64,000 nucleotides of DNA. Source: Erythroxylum novogranatense. Taxonomy: Eukaryota > Streptophyta > Magnoliopsida > Malpighiales > Erythroxylaceae. The notes under the pieces are model-generated. The model was given only the letters and a program-made list of their open reading frames with translations, was not told the DNA's origin and made no database searches. Positions 47,748 to 60,324 of this stretch are shown here, piece by piece. The position numbers and the translations under genes are program-made. The stretch's first letter is position 1; every line of letters starts with the position of its first letter. Location: positions 54,105,414-54,169,413 of the forward strand of contig CM057230.1 in NCBI GenBank assembly GCA_029891385.1. The letters run 5' to 3'.

Positions 47748-48370
47748 GAAACCCCACGGAAATCCTTTCTTTCTGCAAAGAAAAATCAAGCTCTAAAAAC
47801 CCTACTGATAATATCTTATATGCAGATGGCAAATTAAACAGGTGGAACAAACTTTCTAATGTTAGTGTAGATTATTTTAATTACAAGCCAAATCTCACTT
47901 TATATGATTCTTTGCTATCTTTTCATCTATTAAATTTTATGGACTACTAGAATTCTAGCCCATCTTACATGATATATCTTCCCATGATGCACTAATTAGA
48001 AAAGCAGGCCATGTAGACAATGCCAAATACCAATGATATAAAAACCAAACTAGACCAATCCGTTTGACCAGATTAAGTATGAACCTGGCTAGTTTTTGAT
48101 TCACTTTTTACTTTTAACTATTGAGAGTGAAAAATTGACTAGTTAAATAAGCTCTGAATCATCTATGCTTCTTTGTCTTCTTCAATGCCCAAACGAGTAA
48201 AGGAGTGTTAATTATATTAACTAGTCTTGCTCAAAGGATATATTCCTATTAAAGATGCTGAATATCCTCAGTTAAGATTGTTTGATAAACCACTTCCTTG
48301 TTGCAACTATGGAATATGATTGTTTTCTTGAGTGTTTTGCATCTCTTTTATGCTCTCTTCATCTCTAGCT
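47748..48370. other. Intergenic DNA
   Basis: AT-rich sequence with no recognisable gene, transposon ends or RNA gene. Confidence 0.35.
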
Positions 48371-48374
48371 ATCT

Positions 48375-48605
48375 CATCCTTAAGTTTACCAACTTTTTTT
48401 TTTACAATTTTTGCTAGGATTAATGTGATTTTTTTGAGTTTTTTTTGCCTCTCTCTCCTGCTCTTCTTATCTCTCTCTCTCCCATCCTTGAGTTTACCAA
48501 CTTTTCAGTAATTTTTTGTTGGGATTTATGTGGTGTTTGTGAGTTTTTTTGCGTGTCCCTCATCCTTGAGCTTATCAAATTTTTTACAATTTTTTGCTAG
48601 GATTT
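48375..48605 (+). repeat. Tandem partial duplications upstream of a membrane-protein fragment
   Basis: The phrase CATCCTT-AGTTTACCAACTTT then TTTTTG-TAGGATT recurs at about 48375, 48483 and 48561, spaced 108 and 78 bases. The last copy runs into the reading frame of the membrane-protein fragment; the earlier ones break off after the equivalent of its LLGF residues. Confidence 0.6.
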
Positions 48606-48770
48606 GTGTTCCCATTTATGTGGTACTTCGCTACAATTCTCTATTTTGATGACTACCACTATAAAGATCCAATAGAAAGATCAGGGCTTAGTGCTTGTAC
48701 AATAGCAATAAGTGCTCTTTGCTCATTTGTTTTGGTATTTTTTTTGTTTAACCATTCACACCAAATTAGA
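48576..48770 (+). pseudogene. Fragment of a small plant integral-membrane protein gene
   Basis: The frame reads FYNFLLGFVFPFMWYFATIL, then YFDDYHYKDPIERSGLSACT and IAISALCSFVLVFFLF. That is a hydrophobic segment, a short charged loop, and a second hydrophobic segment. The pattern WYxATxLYFxxYxxKDPxERxGLxAxxIAA recalls a family of small plant membrane proteins (some annotated as 60S ribosomal protein L18a-like), but I am not certain of the name. There is no start codon or upstream exon here. The 48375-48605 duplications lie where its upstream part should be. Confidence 0.45.
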
Positions 48771-48900
48771 ACTTCCGATCTATGTTCTAGTTATTCTATA
48801 TGCTTATATCCCATTAAAATCAAAGTGATCTTTTAATGGTCAAAAGCAGCTAATGGTTTAGAGTTCCAATGATAGGTTTTGAAACAAATTAGCACCAATG

Positions 48901-49038
48901 AAGAAGTTGTACAGGGGAATTAGATAAAGGCATTGGGGTAATTGAGTAACAGAGATTAGGCTTCCTCGTAATCGAATGAGAGTTTGGTTTGACACATATG
49001 ACACTGCAAAAGTTGCACCTTATGCTTAAAATTGTGCT
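48901..49038 (+). pseudogene. AP2/ERF domain fragment with stop codons
   Basis: In one frame the sequence reads KKLYRGIR, stop, RHWGN, stop, VTEIRLPRNRMRVWFDTYDTA, then KVAPYA, stop, NCASY, stop. This is the AP2/ERF DNA-binding domain (family form YRGVRQRHWGKWVAEIRLP..RVWLGTFDTAEEAA.AYD.AAYKL), closest in style to the DREB A-6/RAP2.4 group. Four in-frame stops and loss of Gly in WLGTF (here WFDTY) mark it as dead. It covers one domain of about 46 codons; no flanking gene sequence was seen. Confidence 0.75.
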
Positions 49039-49039
49039 T

Positions 49040-49500
49040 CCTACTGATTACTAATGGTTACGCCAGAGAACATTGAATTAGAAGGTTGTTCACTTATAAA
49101 AATGTTGTCTTATGACCCCGAGTTAATTTTAGGAGGTTCTCGCCAATTAGAGGGCTATTTTTTACTCATACACATTATTGCTAATTTGTGGAATCATATG
49201 TTCCTGATCACTAAAGTTTTAGTTAACTCATTTTGATAAAAGGCTAACAAGGAGATTTGTCCTGTAGGTTTGATTTTTGAGAACCTCGAGTGACTAAAAT
49301 GCCTTTGTTTTTATATAAAGGCATTTGGAATTATGAGTGGGTTATCATGTTTTTATATGTGTAGCATTTGTCCATATCCATAAATAAGAATGCAATAAGC
49401 TAGCTCCATGAGCGTTGCTGTATGTTTTTCTTGGATATGTAACAATCCAAAATGGGTACCAGCATTATCATTCTTCAACTAAACATATGTTCATTATAAT
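49040..49500. other. Intergenic DNA left of LTR B
   Basis: A 60-codon open frame at 49054-49236 continues out of the AP2 fragment's frame but resembles nothing I know. Otherwise no features are seen. Confidence 0.3.
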
Positions 49501-50490
49501 TGTAGCGCCCCCTTATCGCAGGGTACCCACCGGGACACCCGGAGGTCATTCCGGCATATATCCTACGATGAGGGCACGCTACGATCGATCACTACATTCC
49601 CTTCATATGGCATGGTAGCATAATTCACTTGTAAAGCATCATAAGAAGATCACAATATTTTAAAACCAACTTTTTCCTCATTACATTTCACAAAATCGAA
49701 GTCTACATTGTCTGTCAACATTGTCCATATGTACATCATCAGAAACCTAATACAATAGTTCTAAGTGAATGAGGAAAGTGTATCAAAGTTATCTAAATCA
49801 CCCAAAAAAATCCCAGCTGACCGACCTTTGAGCCATGACCTCTCTCACCAATCGCAATCTATCCGGCTAGTAGAGCCTCTTTAGCAGCTAGAGTTGTCTC
49901 TCGGTCCTGAAAAGACAACGTTACAATTTTGGTGAGTTTTGCGAACTCAATGAGGTAACCATCATCGATGGTTCACTCAATTCATGCATCACATCATTGC
50001 ACATAACATAATATTCACTTCATCACATATTCACAATGTATTACATTATCGCACATAACACAATATTCAATTCATTGCATATTCACAATGTATCACATTG
50101 TTCATACAAAACACACATCAATTATAATTGGCAATGCACGTGAGACTCACTTTCATTTATTATTGTCGTTATGACCGAGTGCCTTTTTCCAGCTCATCCC
50201 TTCATGGATGTCGAGCTTTGTCGTAATACGTCCCATATCCCTTAGTGGATATCGGGGACAGTCGCACTCGAGCTCGAGGCTCTATTCACATTTCGAGCTT
50301 TAAGCTCTTTGTCTTGGCTACTCCGGTCATAACTTCCTTTATCTTTCATGCATTCATGTAATGAATGTTTCACATAACATAACCTCAGTCAATCACATAG
50401 ATCTATCGTCACATTTAGATCACATTCATCATCGGACCTTAGTCCAGCATTCAGCAGAAATGCTGAGCACGTTTATGCATTCATAGGCAT

Positions 50491-53400
50491 TGTAACATCC
50501 CACCCCCTACGGGAAGGGTAGAATAGTAATTTGGAATAGGATGAGAGTGACTGAGATTAATTAGGATTGTTCATGCATACTGATATTTGTGAACAGTGAA
50601 ATTTGTGCACATTAAAATAACTGTACATGCATTCATGACATTCCCGGTATTGTGCCTAATGAAATTTTGCTGTGGATAACGTGGTAATTGAGTTTGAAAA
50701 ATTCATTTGAGTGATTCTTTGTGTGTCTTATATTTTAAGGGATTTTTAAGAATTTTTCTGGACTTTTCCGGAGAAAATTCTCGGACCGGAAAAATCGCCA
50801 AGTGGCGAACCGGTTGATTTTCGGTATCGAAAATTTCTATCCAATGGCACTACAATAGTGAGTATATTATTTTGGATTTGAAATTAGGACCATTGGAATT
50901 GAATGGGTCAAATTAAGGAAATCCTATTACATTTTTTGTCTTTTCCTTATTTTGTTGTTTTTTTTAGAAAAATGCCAAGTGTCCTAAGGATTTATTGCGT
51001 TTGTCTTGTTCCTGGCTCTTGTTTTCGGCTACTTCAATGTGAAAGAAGAAAAAAAAAACTCATTATTCTTGCTTATATCTTCCTTCATCCGAAACCTCCC
51101 TCCTTGGTTTTTTTCTTTGATTTCTTCCTTGGTTTTAAGTAAGTCCTACTCCTTCTCCTACCTTAAAAAGTTCTTTGCGTACCATACAAGTTTAAACTTT
51201 TACCTTCCTTTAGTGAGTATCGTGTGTGAGAGTGGGGTGAATGGAAAGTTATGATTTGGAGTATTAAGTGAAGGATTAAAAACAAAAAAAAAGAGGGAAA
51301 AGCTTGATTTGGTAAGTTTTTGTTTTAAGCTTTCATTTATGCATTTAATGAATAAATTGGTTGTTAGATGAATTGATTGGTATGTATTGGTCATATTAAT
51401 GTCATGAAATCTATGGTTTGATTTGTTGGGCATGTTTGTGGAAGAATTGATGAGGTTATGATGATTAGTGTGGGAATTGTGTATTTTGAAGTGGTTTTAG
51501 TAATGTTAAATGGTTAAGACTTAAAGGCAATTAATTTATGATGGAGGCTGAAAATTATGGATCTATGTTGAAGTGAAGGTCTTGATGACCTATTGGCTCA
51601 ATTCTTGTGTGATTAGGATGCTTATGCATGTGGAATTGGTATTAGAAGTGATAGGATTTAAGTTGAAGATGAAAGCTGGAAAAATTGATTTTTGAACCTA
51701 TTGCAATGTTTTGATCATAACTAATTGTGTAGGTAAGCAAATGAGGTGAGGTTTGGACCAAATTAAACTTGGGTTTGTTGTCTAAGTTTTTGTATGAATT
51801 AGGTGTTATCTAATTGTAGCCTTAAGAGGTTGAATTTTAGCTTGGAAAAAAATCAGTGACATGGGTTGTGTGAACAGTACCCGGATTGATGACCTAATGT
51901 TTTGATGATTTTTTAGATTAATTTAGGAGGAATTGGTGAAAATGGTCTTCATGAAAGTTGAAGCCTATATTGTTAGCTTTCCATTGCCACTGATTTTGCA
52001 ATTTTTTGATATGTATATTGGGAGATATGAATTGTTGACTATTGACTGGTTAAATGCATTTTGGTGAAACCTAGCCTAAGTGTCGGTTTTGTGAGCATTC
52101 TGATTGGAAGCAAATTTAGAGATTTATGTTAATTGAATTGGCTTATGTGATCTTCTGAAAATTTGTATAGGAAGAAATTATCTTGAAAATGGTATATAGC
52201 ATGCTATTTTTGGATATCAGAATTGGGAGTTATGAATTTTCAAAAATTGGACTTAAGTTAGGTCATTGACTAGTGATCAGGGCAGTCACTTGCATGACTG
52301 TTTTGAGCTTGTTAGAGATGGAATTGGCTTTTAAGCTCTTCATGAAAATGGAAGTATGATGTTTTATCTTTCCATTCATATAAGGTAATGATTTGTTTTG
52401 ACATTTGTGCAAGGAGTTATGCTTGTTAGAAAATTACTGTCCAGATTGGGTAATTGCAGTGGGCAGATTCTTTGTTGAATTGTTTGACATAGTTAACAAT
52501 TGAATTTGATTTCAGGTTGTTCATGAAAGTTATAGAAAACATTTTTATATTTCTTTTTGCATTTATTTTGTAATTTTTGAATGAGGAATTGGGAAGTTAT
52601 GGATTTTGCAAAATCCTGCACTGTTTTGAGAGGCATTGACTGGGCAGTAGCTTCGATTGGATTTTTGACACCCTTAGGCGTGAAGTTGATTTTTATGGTC
52701 TTCATGAAACTTGTATAGGTTTTCATGATCTTTTCAACGAGATATGGTTTGTAATTTTCTGAATTGTGTGCAAAGAGTTATTGGTGTTTGAATTTCGGTT
52801 TGAAAATAGGAAAAAAAGAGAAGGGAACAGGGGCAGCATATATATATATATATTAATTGTTTTATTTGATTTTTGTGTTCTTTTGGGAATTTTTGGACGG
52901 AAAATTGACGTGTGTCCGGGTAATGGTTCTTTGGTCACTGTTTTATTTATTTTTGGACCTATAGAGGTCCAAATTGAGTAATTTCAGTGTTGTAAGATTT
53001 CTACTTTTTAGACGGATTTTTGTGATTGAAAATTGTGGTTTTAGGGCCGAGAATATCATGAACATGCATTGTACACTTTTTAATTGCTACATATGCATCA
53101 TTAAATCGTTCCGATTGAACAATTAGTAATGAGTTTGTTCTCTGATCATTATAGAGGCACATTTGGAGAGTCGATCCACCGATGTTGCAGAGACTTCCCA
53201 GCATTAGCTCGAAAGTGATAGGTGAGTGACTGAGATGGTTTTCGTTCAATTATTATATGTCTAATGTGGGGAATAATGGTGGGATTAGTGGTTGCGTTTG
53301 TTTCTGATTGGATTCCGGACAGATGGTCCGATGAATTGGAAGATCTGACATAGAAGTGTTTTGATGTGCAAATTGTGAATTATTTGCTATTACTGTGATA

Positions 53401-54274
53401 TACTGTGATTAATTGCCTTGCCTCGGATTTGACCTGATTGTGTTACATTGACTGATTGTGATACATTGACTGTTAAATTAGGCATATGCATTTCATACAC
53501 AAAGGCATAAATGGATAATAACAGTTGTGACCAGAGTCGCCACTGATACTGAAAAAGAGCCTCGAGCTCGAAGGAAGAAGGGCTCTCCTACTCCCTAGAC
53601 GCGCGTCTCGCATCTCGCTTCTTTATTAGCGTTCGGTCACAACACTGTAATAAACTGGAAAAGTGTCACATATGCATTGCATACATATTTAACTGACTAA
53701 ATACTTGAACTGGAATAAGGCAAAAGTGCCTGAGACAATTGTGCTGTGTTTCTTCTGCCTGTGTTATTGGATTGATTCTGTAGTTTGTTTATGTGATGCA
53801 TGAATTGGGCCAACCATTGATGATGGTTCCTCACTGAGTTCGCAAACTCACCCAAAATTGTAACATATTTTTCAAGATCGAGAGTAGACTGATAGCTCCC
53901 GAGAGATTGTAGAGCTGCGTAGATCAGATTGGCGAGAGAGGCTATGACTCAAAGGTGGGTCAGCTGGGATTTCTTTTGAGATGACCTAGTTAGGACTGCT
54001 ATTTTTGTCTTGTTGTATATAGTATTTTTGGGTTAAGTGTTCAGAGTGATGTACAGACTAAGAACACTAACAGTTGTATAAATTGCTGAGTTTGATGAAA
54101 TGAAATGGAACACAATTTGGTTTTAAAAAAGTTCAATTTCATATTACTGTTTTATTATTGTGATGCCATGTGGATTTTAGAGTTGTTTGTCTGTATTTCT
54201 CTCTTATCGTAGGATATGTACCGGAATGACCTACGGGTGTTCCGGTGGGTACTCTACGGTAAGGGGGTGCTACA
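50491..54274 (+). repeat. Solo LTR of a chromovirus-like element (LTR C)
   Basis: 3,784 bp, from TGTAACATCCCACC to GGGGGTGCTACA, flanked by a perfect 5 bp duplication GGCAT (50486-50490 and 54275-54279). No internal region is present, so it is a solo LTR left by LTR-LTR recombination. It sits inside LTR B and is thus younger. It has five modules of about 180-200 bp between about 51930 and 52730, in the same register as those of LTR A. Confidence 0.85.
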
Positions 54275-55235
54275 GGCATATTCACAATTTTCACAATTGG
54301 GAGCACTTAAATAACTCATTCAAATTCTATTCTAAAGCAAACAATTAATTGAGTGAGACCGTTTAGGTTACTCACAGGTTGCTCCCGAAGCTAATGCCTG
54401 AAAGATCCAGCAACGTTTGGAAGTTGACGTTCCAGTTGCTCCTCTATAACAAATAACATATACGATATCACAATTTGCACTATTAAGAGTGTTCAACAAT
54501 GCACATGTATGACATGTATTATGTACAATGTATGTTCATGATAAATATCGGGTATCACTCCCTGATTCATCCGAGCACTATCCCCATACCAACGTTCATT
54601 TGAGTATAACTAACACTTAGGTTTATGCCTCATTAGAACCATTGAAAACACAAATCATTCTTCACTGACTTACTTCCAGACTTTATGAAGCACCCTATTA
54701 GGTTTACTGTTCACAATCAGTAAGAAGGCAAAACCTCTACCATTTGAGCCCACTCTCTTTGATAAAAGTGTTCCTCTACCTTTCATCTTTCCATTGACAA
54801 CAATTTCACTCAATTTGGTTCAGTAATTTGGAAGATATGCCTCAAACATTTTCGGACTGTTCCTCTCCAAAATAGTGTACTATACCTAAATTCCATCTAG
54901 AAATTGAATACCTTAAAGACTGGATAAAGATTCAGAGTCTTCATATGATTTGTATATCTATTACTCTAGTTTACTAAAAATCAAGAATCACCTCAATTGG
55001 AATCCTACAGATCAAGATATCATTGAAATACTGAAACATATTCAGTAAAATATCTAGTTCATGCTCTTCCGCCGATACCCTTACTTTGATTCAATCAATC
55101 ATTTTCAATTTAATACCAAAAACCATAAATTATTTTGGAGATATAAATAAATGTGTTAGGAATCCAATGCTTCAAAAATCAGGTCATTTGGAGGTCTATA
55201 AAAAAAGTTATGACCAAAAGAGTCCAGTATGTTTT

Positions 55236-55495
55236 TTTTTCTTTCGTCTTAGTTCTATCGTCTGCTTTTTGCGTCTGCTTTTTATCGTCTACTTTTTTTC
55301 TGTCTGCTTTTCATCGTCTACTTTTTTCCGTCTACTTTTTATTGTCTACTTTTTTCTGTCTGCGTTCCATCTTTTACTTTTTTCCGTCTACTTTCTATCG
55401 TCTACTTTTTTCCTTCTGCTTTTCAGCATCTACTTTTTATCGTCTACTTTTTATCGTCTGCTTTTCATCGTCTACTTTTTTCCGTCTGCTTTTTG
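55236..55495 (+). repeat. Pyrimidine-rich minisatellite in LTR B
   Basis: About fifteen imperfect copies of a 12-24 base unit such as TCGTCTACTTTTTTCCG. The open frames that cross it on the plus strand (Phe/Leu/Ser-rich) are artefacts of this repeat. It occupies the position that palindromic arrays hold in LTR A and LTR D. Confidence 0.85.
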
Positions 55496-56789
55496 TGTTC
55501 AGAATGTATCCACTTATAAAGATCATAACTTTTGATTAAGATATCCAAAATTTACAAACTTTATACCGTTGGAAAGATAAAAGAAAGATCTACAACTTTT
55601 CAGAAGGAAACTTTGCCATAATCTAACTAAATTAGGTCCATATTTCTTCCCAAAGTTGGAACACGAATTTTTGCTCAACTCTCAACATCCTGCACCTAGT
55701 TCTCAACTTCGTGACAACTTTTGAGACTCTTCGAAACAGAACTGAAATTCTATGTCTTCATACGAATTGTAGACATACATTCCTAGTTTACTCCAAATTA
55801 AGAACCATTTCATTTGGATCACTATAGAAAAAGTTGTGGCTAAAATACTGAAGTATATTCAGTGAACTTTTTTTTTCCAGATTTTCTAACTTTCAATACT
55901 TTACGTCACCAAAACATCAAAAATATTCTCAAAAACTAATTTAACACTATAACTGAATTTATTTCTCCCCAACTAGCTAGTATTTATGAACAAACACATA
56001 AAGTACATTTTTCATGTAGATGACAGTAATTTATCAACTTTATTTCACAAATCCCTAACTGCAAGGGATTTCTCCACCACTTACCTGCTGAAACTCCAAA
56101 ATCTTCAAGCCCTAAACTCCACACGTTTTTACGCACTTCTCTGAGTGCAATGATTAGCTTCTGGTTTTTCTTAGGGTAGAGGACACAAATGGTAAAGTAA
56201 GTTTGGTGAAAGGAAGGAAAAACAATGAAGTATCGTAGAAGATATTTTGATGGAAAACTCTGTGTTTCAAAAGAGAAGTTTTAGAAAGATGAGAATAAAG
56301 AAGGGACTTGGACAAGACTTAATCTGTCAATTCTCAAAGAATAATAACCTACTCCTAGCAAGAGTACCAGGCCTAAGTGACACTTGTCACTTACCCAATA
56401 TCCAAGTTCCAACTTAGTTTCTTTTTAACTAACTCCCTTGACTGTCATCTTTACAATCCAACTATCTCCAAAGCTTCATTTAATTTCTGGTTTCCTATAG
56501 TATATATATACAATTCAAAGGAAACTCCTAAATTCACCAACACCTACAAATACAATATTTCCACCAATCACTACTATTTCCAATGTAAACACATTCAAAA
56601 TTCTCAAATCAATCCAATTATACCCGGAATTATTCATGAATGCATGTACAATTACTTTCATGTGCAAATAAATTCACTATCCATGTATAAGTGTATGGCA
56701 TATCATGCATGAACATGGAAATGCATTTAACTCTCATTAATCACTCCCATTTACCATCCTACCCTTTCCACTAGTAATGAGATGTTACA

Positions 56790-57025
56790 AATCTCCCCTC
56801 CTTAAAGAAATTTCGTCCTCAAAATTCTTACCTACTTTCTCGAATAGGTGGGGATATTGTCTCCTCATATGCTCCTCTGTCTCCCATGTTGCTTCTTCAG
56901 TTGGGTGGTTCCTCCAAAGGACTTTCACCAATGGAATAACCTTGTTCCTCAACTGCTTAATCCGTGATCCCACAATCTTGATCGGCTCCTCAACATAGCT
57001 TAGCCATTTTCCTTCTTGATTTTTC
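56790..57025 (-). pseudogene. C-terminal chromodomain-type tail of a Gypsy integrase
   Basis: Minus-strand frame: GKWLSYVEEPIKIVGSRIKQ, then LRNKVIPLVKVLWRNHPTEE, ATWETEEHMRRQYPHLF and FEDEISLRRGDL with a stop. It is directly followed by the LTR B start. LRN..IP.VKVLW..H..EEATWE.E..M...YP.LF is the classic end of Tekay/Del-like chromovirus integrases. There the chromodomain-like module steers insertion toward particular chromatin. Upstream of about 57025 homology stops, so the element is truncated there. The remaining 75 codons are intact. Confidence 0.85.
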
Positions 57026-57573
57026 AAAAACACAATAGTAGCTTGTAATTCAAAATATAAATACATTACCCACCTCAATTCCATGCTTAGAGCTAGATTA
57101 AAGCTTCAATTTCTCCATTCCTTTCCATAATTTTCCCTAATTCAAAAACATAAACCCTAATTACTTATCATCCAAAATTAAACATAGCCTAAGACATAAT
57201 CATCAAAATTGAACTTATAAATCACAAACCCATACTATTTCTAAGGTTTCTAAACCAAAACCTCATTAAAAACTTAAAGATCAAAATTCACCTCTTACCT
57301 CAATCTCCTTTAATTTCGGATTTTCTTGGGTTAAAGTGGAGCTCTCATGCTTTTCCACCTTTTTCCTCATGAATCTACTAAAAAATCCTCTTGGAATCTC
57401 CCAAAAATCGAAAACCCTACATTATTTTCCTCTTCTTTCTCCCATCACCGAAACTTCTCTCTTCTCTCTTCTTATTTATCTTCTTTTTTTCTCTTTTTCC
57501 TCAAGGGTCGTGCTCCTCTAGTTCAAAATGACAGCCCCTCCATTTATTCACTTAATAATAGCTAAATGACCCT
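57026..57573 (-). repeat. Part of a further LTR-like sequence, left of solo LTR D
   Basis: It resembles the leader part of these LTRs in minus orientation (pyrimidine-rich blocks, CTTACC splice-donor-like end). It continues on the other side of LTR D at 60325, where TTTTGT is followed by CCCTCC. No coding sequence is seen. Confidence 0.4.
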
Positions 57574-57578
57574 TTTGT

Positions 57579-60319
57579 TGTAGCGCCCCCTTACCGTAGG
57601 GTACGCACCGGGACGCCCGTGGGTCATTCCGATACATATCCAACGATAAGAGTGCACTACGAACGAACACTACTATAATTCACATGGCATCAATGAAATA
57701 AAACCGTAGAATTTAAAAATCACTAAAGTTTTGAAACCATAAAATACTTTCTCATTTCGCATCATCGACAGAAATATAGTCAATTCTATCAGTTTCCTAC
57801 AGTCTAAATACATTACTCTAAAAAGGAAACTGATACAAAAGTCTATACTAAGTCATTCCCAAAATTAATCCCAGCTGACCGACTTGTGTGTCATAGCTTC
57901 TCTTGCCTACGCGCTCACACGGCAGGAAAAGTCTATCTCTGGAGCTAGGAGTCTAATCTATCGATCCTGAAAAATAAATGCAATTTTGGGTGAGTTTGCG
58001 AACTCAATGAGAAACCATAATTGATGGTTCACTCAATTCATGCATCATGCAAACAGTGTACAACATATCACAATAACACATTCAGATACTATATAACAAT
58101 ATATCGTTTTTCATGCAAGTTACAAAACTCAGAAATTGTCACAAAGCAATTATCATGATTATAGCTTGCACTTTTGCCTATTTCCTATTCACAGTATTCA
58201 AACCATCACAATGTATATGCAGTGCATATGTGACTCTACCCCTTTTATTACAGTGTTGTGACCGAGCGCATAAACAGTGTACAGTGATCAGTAGACGCGT
58301 CTAGGGAGTAGAAGAGCCCTTTGGGTATGCACTAACTCTCTTTGAGCTCAAGGCTCTTTTTCAGTGATCGAGCTCAAGGCTCCTTTTTAGTATCAGTGGC
58401 GACTCAGGTCACAACTATCATTATCTGTTCATGCATTTGTGTATGAAATGCAACATGCCTACTAATTCACAGTCACATTGCCATTTAAACCTATTTATCA
58501 CTATTCTTCAGAATTTCGTAGCAGTCAGATCCGATTTATCAAAAATAGAAGTATCAATCCTAATCATCCATATAATTATACAATTCACATTCGCAGATAG
58601 TTCACAGAACATTTAACAATAAAAAATTGAGGAACCAACTATGTTACTCACCTGTAACTTCCGAGCTACTGCCTGGAAGTCCCAGCAATATCCGTGGAAT
58701 GACGATCCAACGGTGCCTCTATAACAGTTAAATAATTACCCATTATTAACTGCGAAATCAGAACAATTCAATGATGCACATGTCTTTATTAAATGATATA
58801 CGATGCATGTTCATGACTTTCCGACGCTAATCCCCAGTTTCACTATCTTTTGCCTCACAACCAATGTCTCATACTATAGGCTCTATCATATTTATACATT
58901 ACCCTTAATCTCAAAGAAGGTCTCAAAACCAAAATTCACTATATACTAGGTCAATATCATCCATTATAGACTCCAAACACATATCAGTGATTTCATAAGT
59001 CTCCAAATTCAAACTCCAATTATCATAGTTCAATCCTTAGGTTGCAAAAAGGAAACCATATACGACTTTCTTTCTATGATTGAGATCCTACTAAATTAAA
59101 TTCGAAATTTCATTCTTTACCCAAATTGTAGACCTCTCTCGCTAGTTCATAACGAATCAAGAATCACCTCAATTGGAGGTCTACACCATAAGTTATGCCC
59201 CAAAAACTAAAATAAACCAATTCAGAAAATCATCCTCGCCGCGGCCGCGGCCAAAGGACGCTCGCCGCGACGACACTAGGTCGCTCGTCGCGACGTCTAG
59301 CCACTCGTCGCGACAAGGAATCACGGGCTCGTCGCGACAAGGCCTACACACTCGACGCGGCGAACAATTAACCGCTCGTGGCGACGTGCGAGCTCCTGTT
59401 CGTCTTCTCCGACCAATTTTCCCCCATTTTCTCTTTCTAAAACCAGTCATAATTCACACAACTACCCCAATCTTACACAATAATTACCATAAATGCATCA
59501 ACAACAATAAAAACACATTTAAAGCCAATCACTTACCAAATCAAGCCTCAAATCTTTAAATCTTCCGAAACTCTTCTCCAAACCCTAACAGCTACGATTC
59601 TCTCCCAAAACATCAACAAATCTTCATCATTTTTTTCAAGGCTTAGGGTTGATCTTAAACTCAAAGGAAAACAAGCAAGGAAACAACCAAAGATCACACA
59701 AGGGGGAAAAGGAAAGGAGGAACGATCGAAAGGAGAAAGATCGTGCCCTAGGATAGAAGAGAGAATGCTTTTCTCCAAATTTCAAAACCTAAGGTATTTA
59801 AAGGGTTGCTCTAATCTCTTCCGCTATACAAAATTCTTTCCAGTCTAAGCTGTCTCTAAATTCCAATGGCTCATCATTTTTATTCCTAACATCTAAATCT
59901 AATTTTTCCATTGCCAATGGACAATTATTTCAGCACCATATAGTCAACCAGTCTGTCATTCGATAAATCTCGGTCAGGATATTTTCTCCCGAATTTTCCC
60001 AGAAAATTTCCTATGGGTCTCTATTAACTGCCAATTACTCTTAAACCATTCTAAATCAACTATTCAGACTCAATTGTTCCAAAATTCTCAAACAGATCAC
60101 AATCAAACATAATTATCTCGAATATTCACCAATCATATCCTAATCACAATTAGATGCCGGAAAATGTCATGAATGCATGTACCTATAAATGCATGTGCAA
60201 AATAACTCATTCCTCTATAATTAGAGGCCAAAAGAATGCTCAATTCAGTATATGCAATAAAAATCCTAAACTGACCCAATTTACCAATATAACCCTCCCA
60301 TCAGTGATGGGATGTTACA
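57579..60319 (-). repeat. Solo LTR of a chromovirus-like element (LTR D)
   Basis: 2,741 bp. On the minus strand it begins TGTAACATCCCATCAC and ends GGGGGCGCTACA. It is flanked by a perfect 5 bp duplication TTTGT (57574-57578 and 60320-60324), with no internal region, hence a solo LTR. It is shorter than A-C because it has fewer of the 180 bp modules. It contains a CG-rich palindromic array at 59234-59395. Confidence 0.85.
59234..59395 (+). repeat. CG-rich array of CTCGTCGCGAC units in LTR D
   Basis: Six to seven imperfect copies of CTCGTCGCGAC (variants CTCGCCGCGAC, CTCGACGCGGC, CTCGTGGCGAC) with 10-15 base spacers, preceded by the palindrome CCGCGGCCGCGG. Each unit holds the self-complementary core GTCGCGAC. 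The plus- and minus-strand Arg-rich open frames over it are by-products. Confidence 0.85.
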
Positions 60320-60324
60320 TTTGT

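Larger units (their letters stand above)
49501..56789 (-). repeat. Chromovirus-like LTR (LTR B), split by solo LTR C
   Basis: On the minus strand it starts TGTAACATCTC at 56789, right after a Gypsy pol tail, and ends GGGGGCGCTACA at 49501. Removing the 3,784 bp insertion and one copy of its duplication leaves about 3.5 kb. It is therefore the 3' LTR of the element whose pol remnant lies at 56790-57020. It holds a pyrimidine-rich minisatellite at 55236-55495, with diverged 180 bp modules on both sides and in both orientations. Confidence 0.7.

Noticed and set aside
55086..55539. Open frames of 149 and 128 codons, Phe/Leu/Ser-rich
   Set aside because: They are translations of the TCGTCTACTTTTT minisatellite in LTR B, readable in more than one frame.
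59173..59559. Arg-rich open frames on both strands
   Set aside because: They come from the CTCGTCGCGAC array; neither has a recognisable domain.
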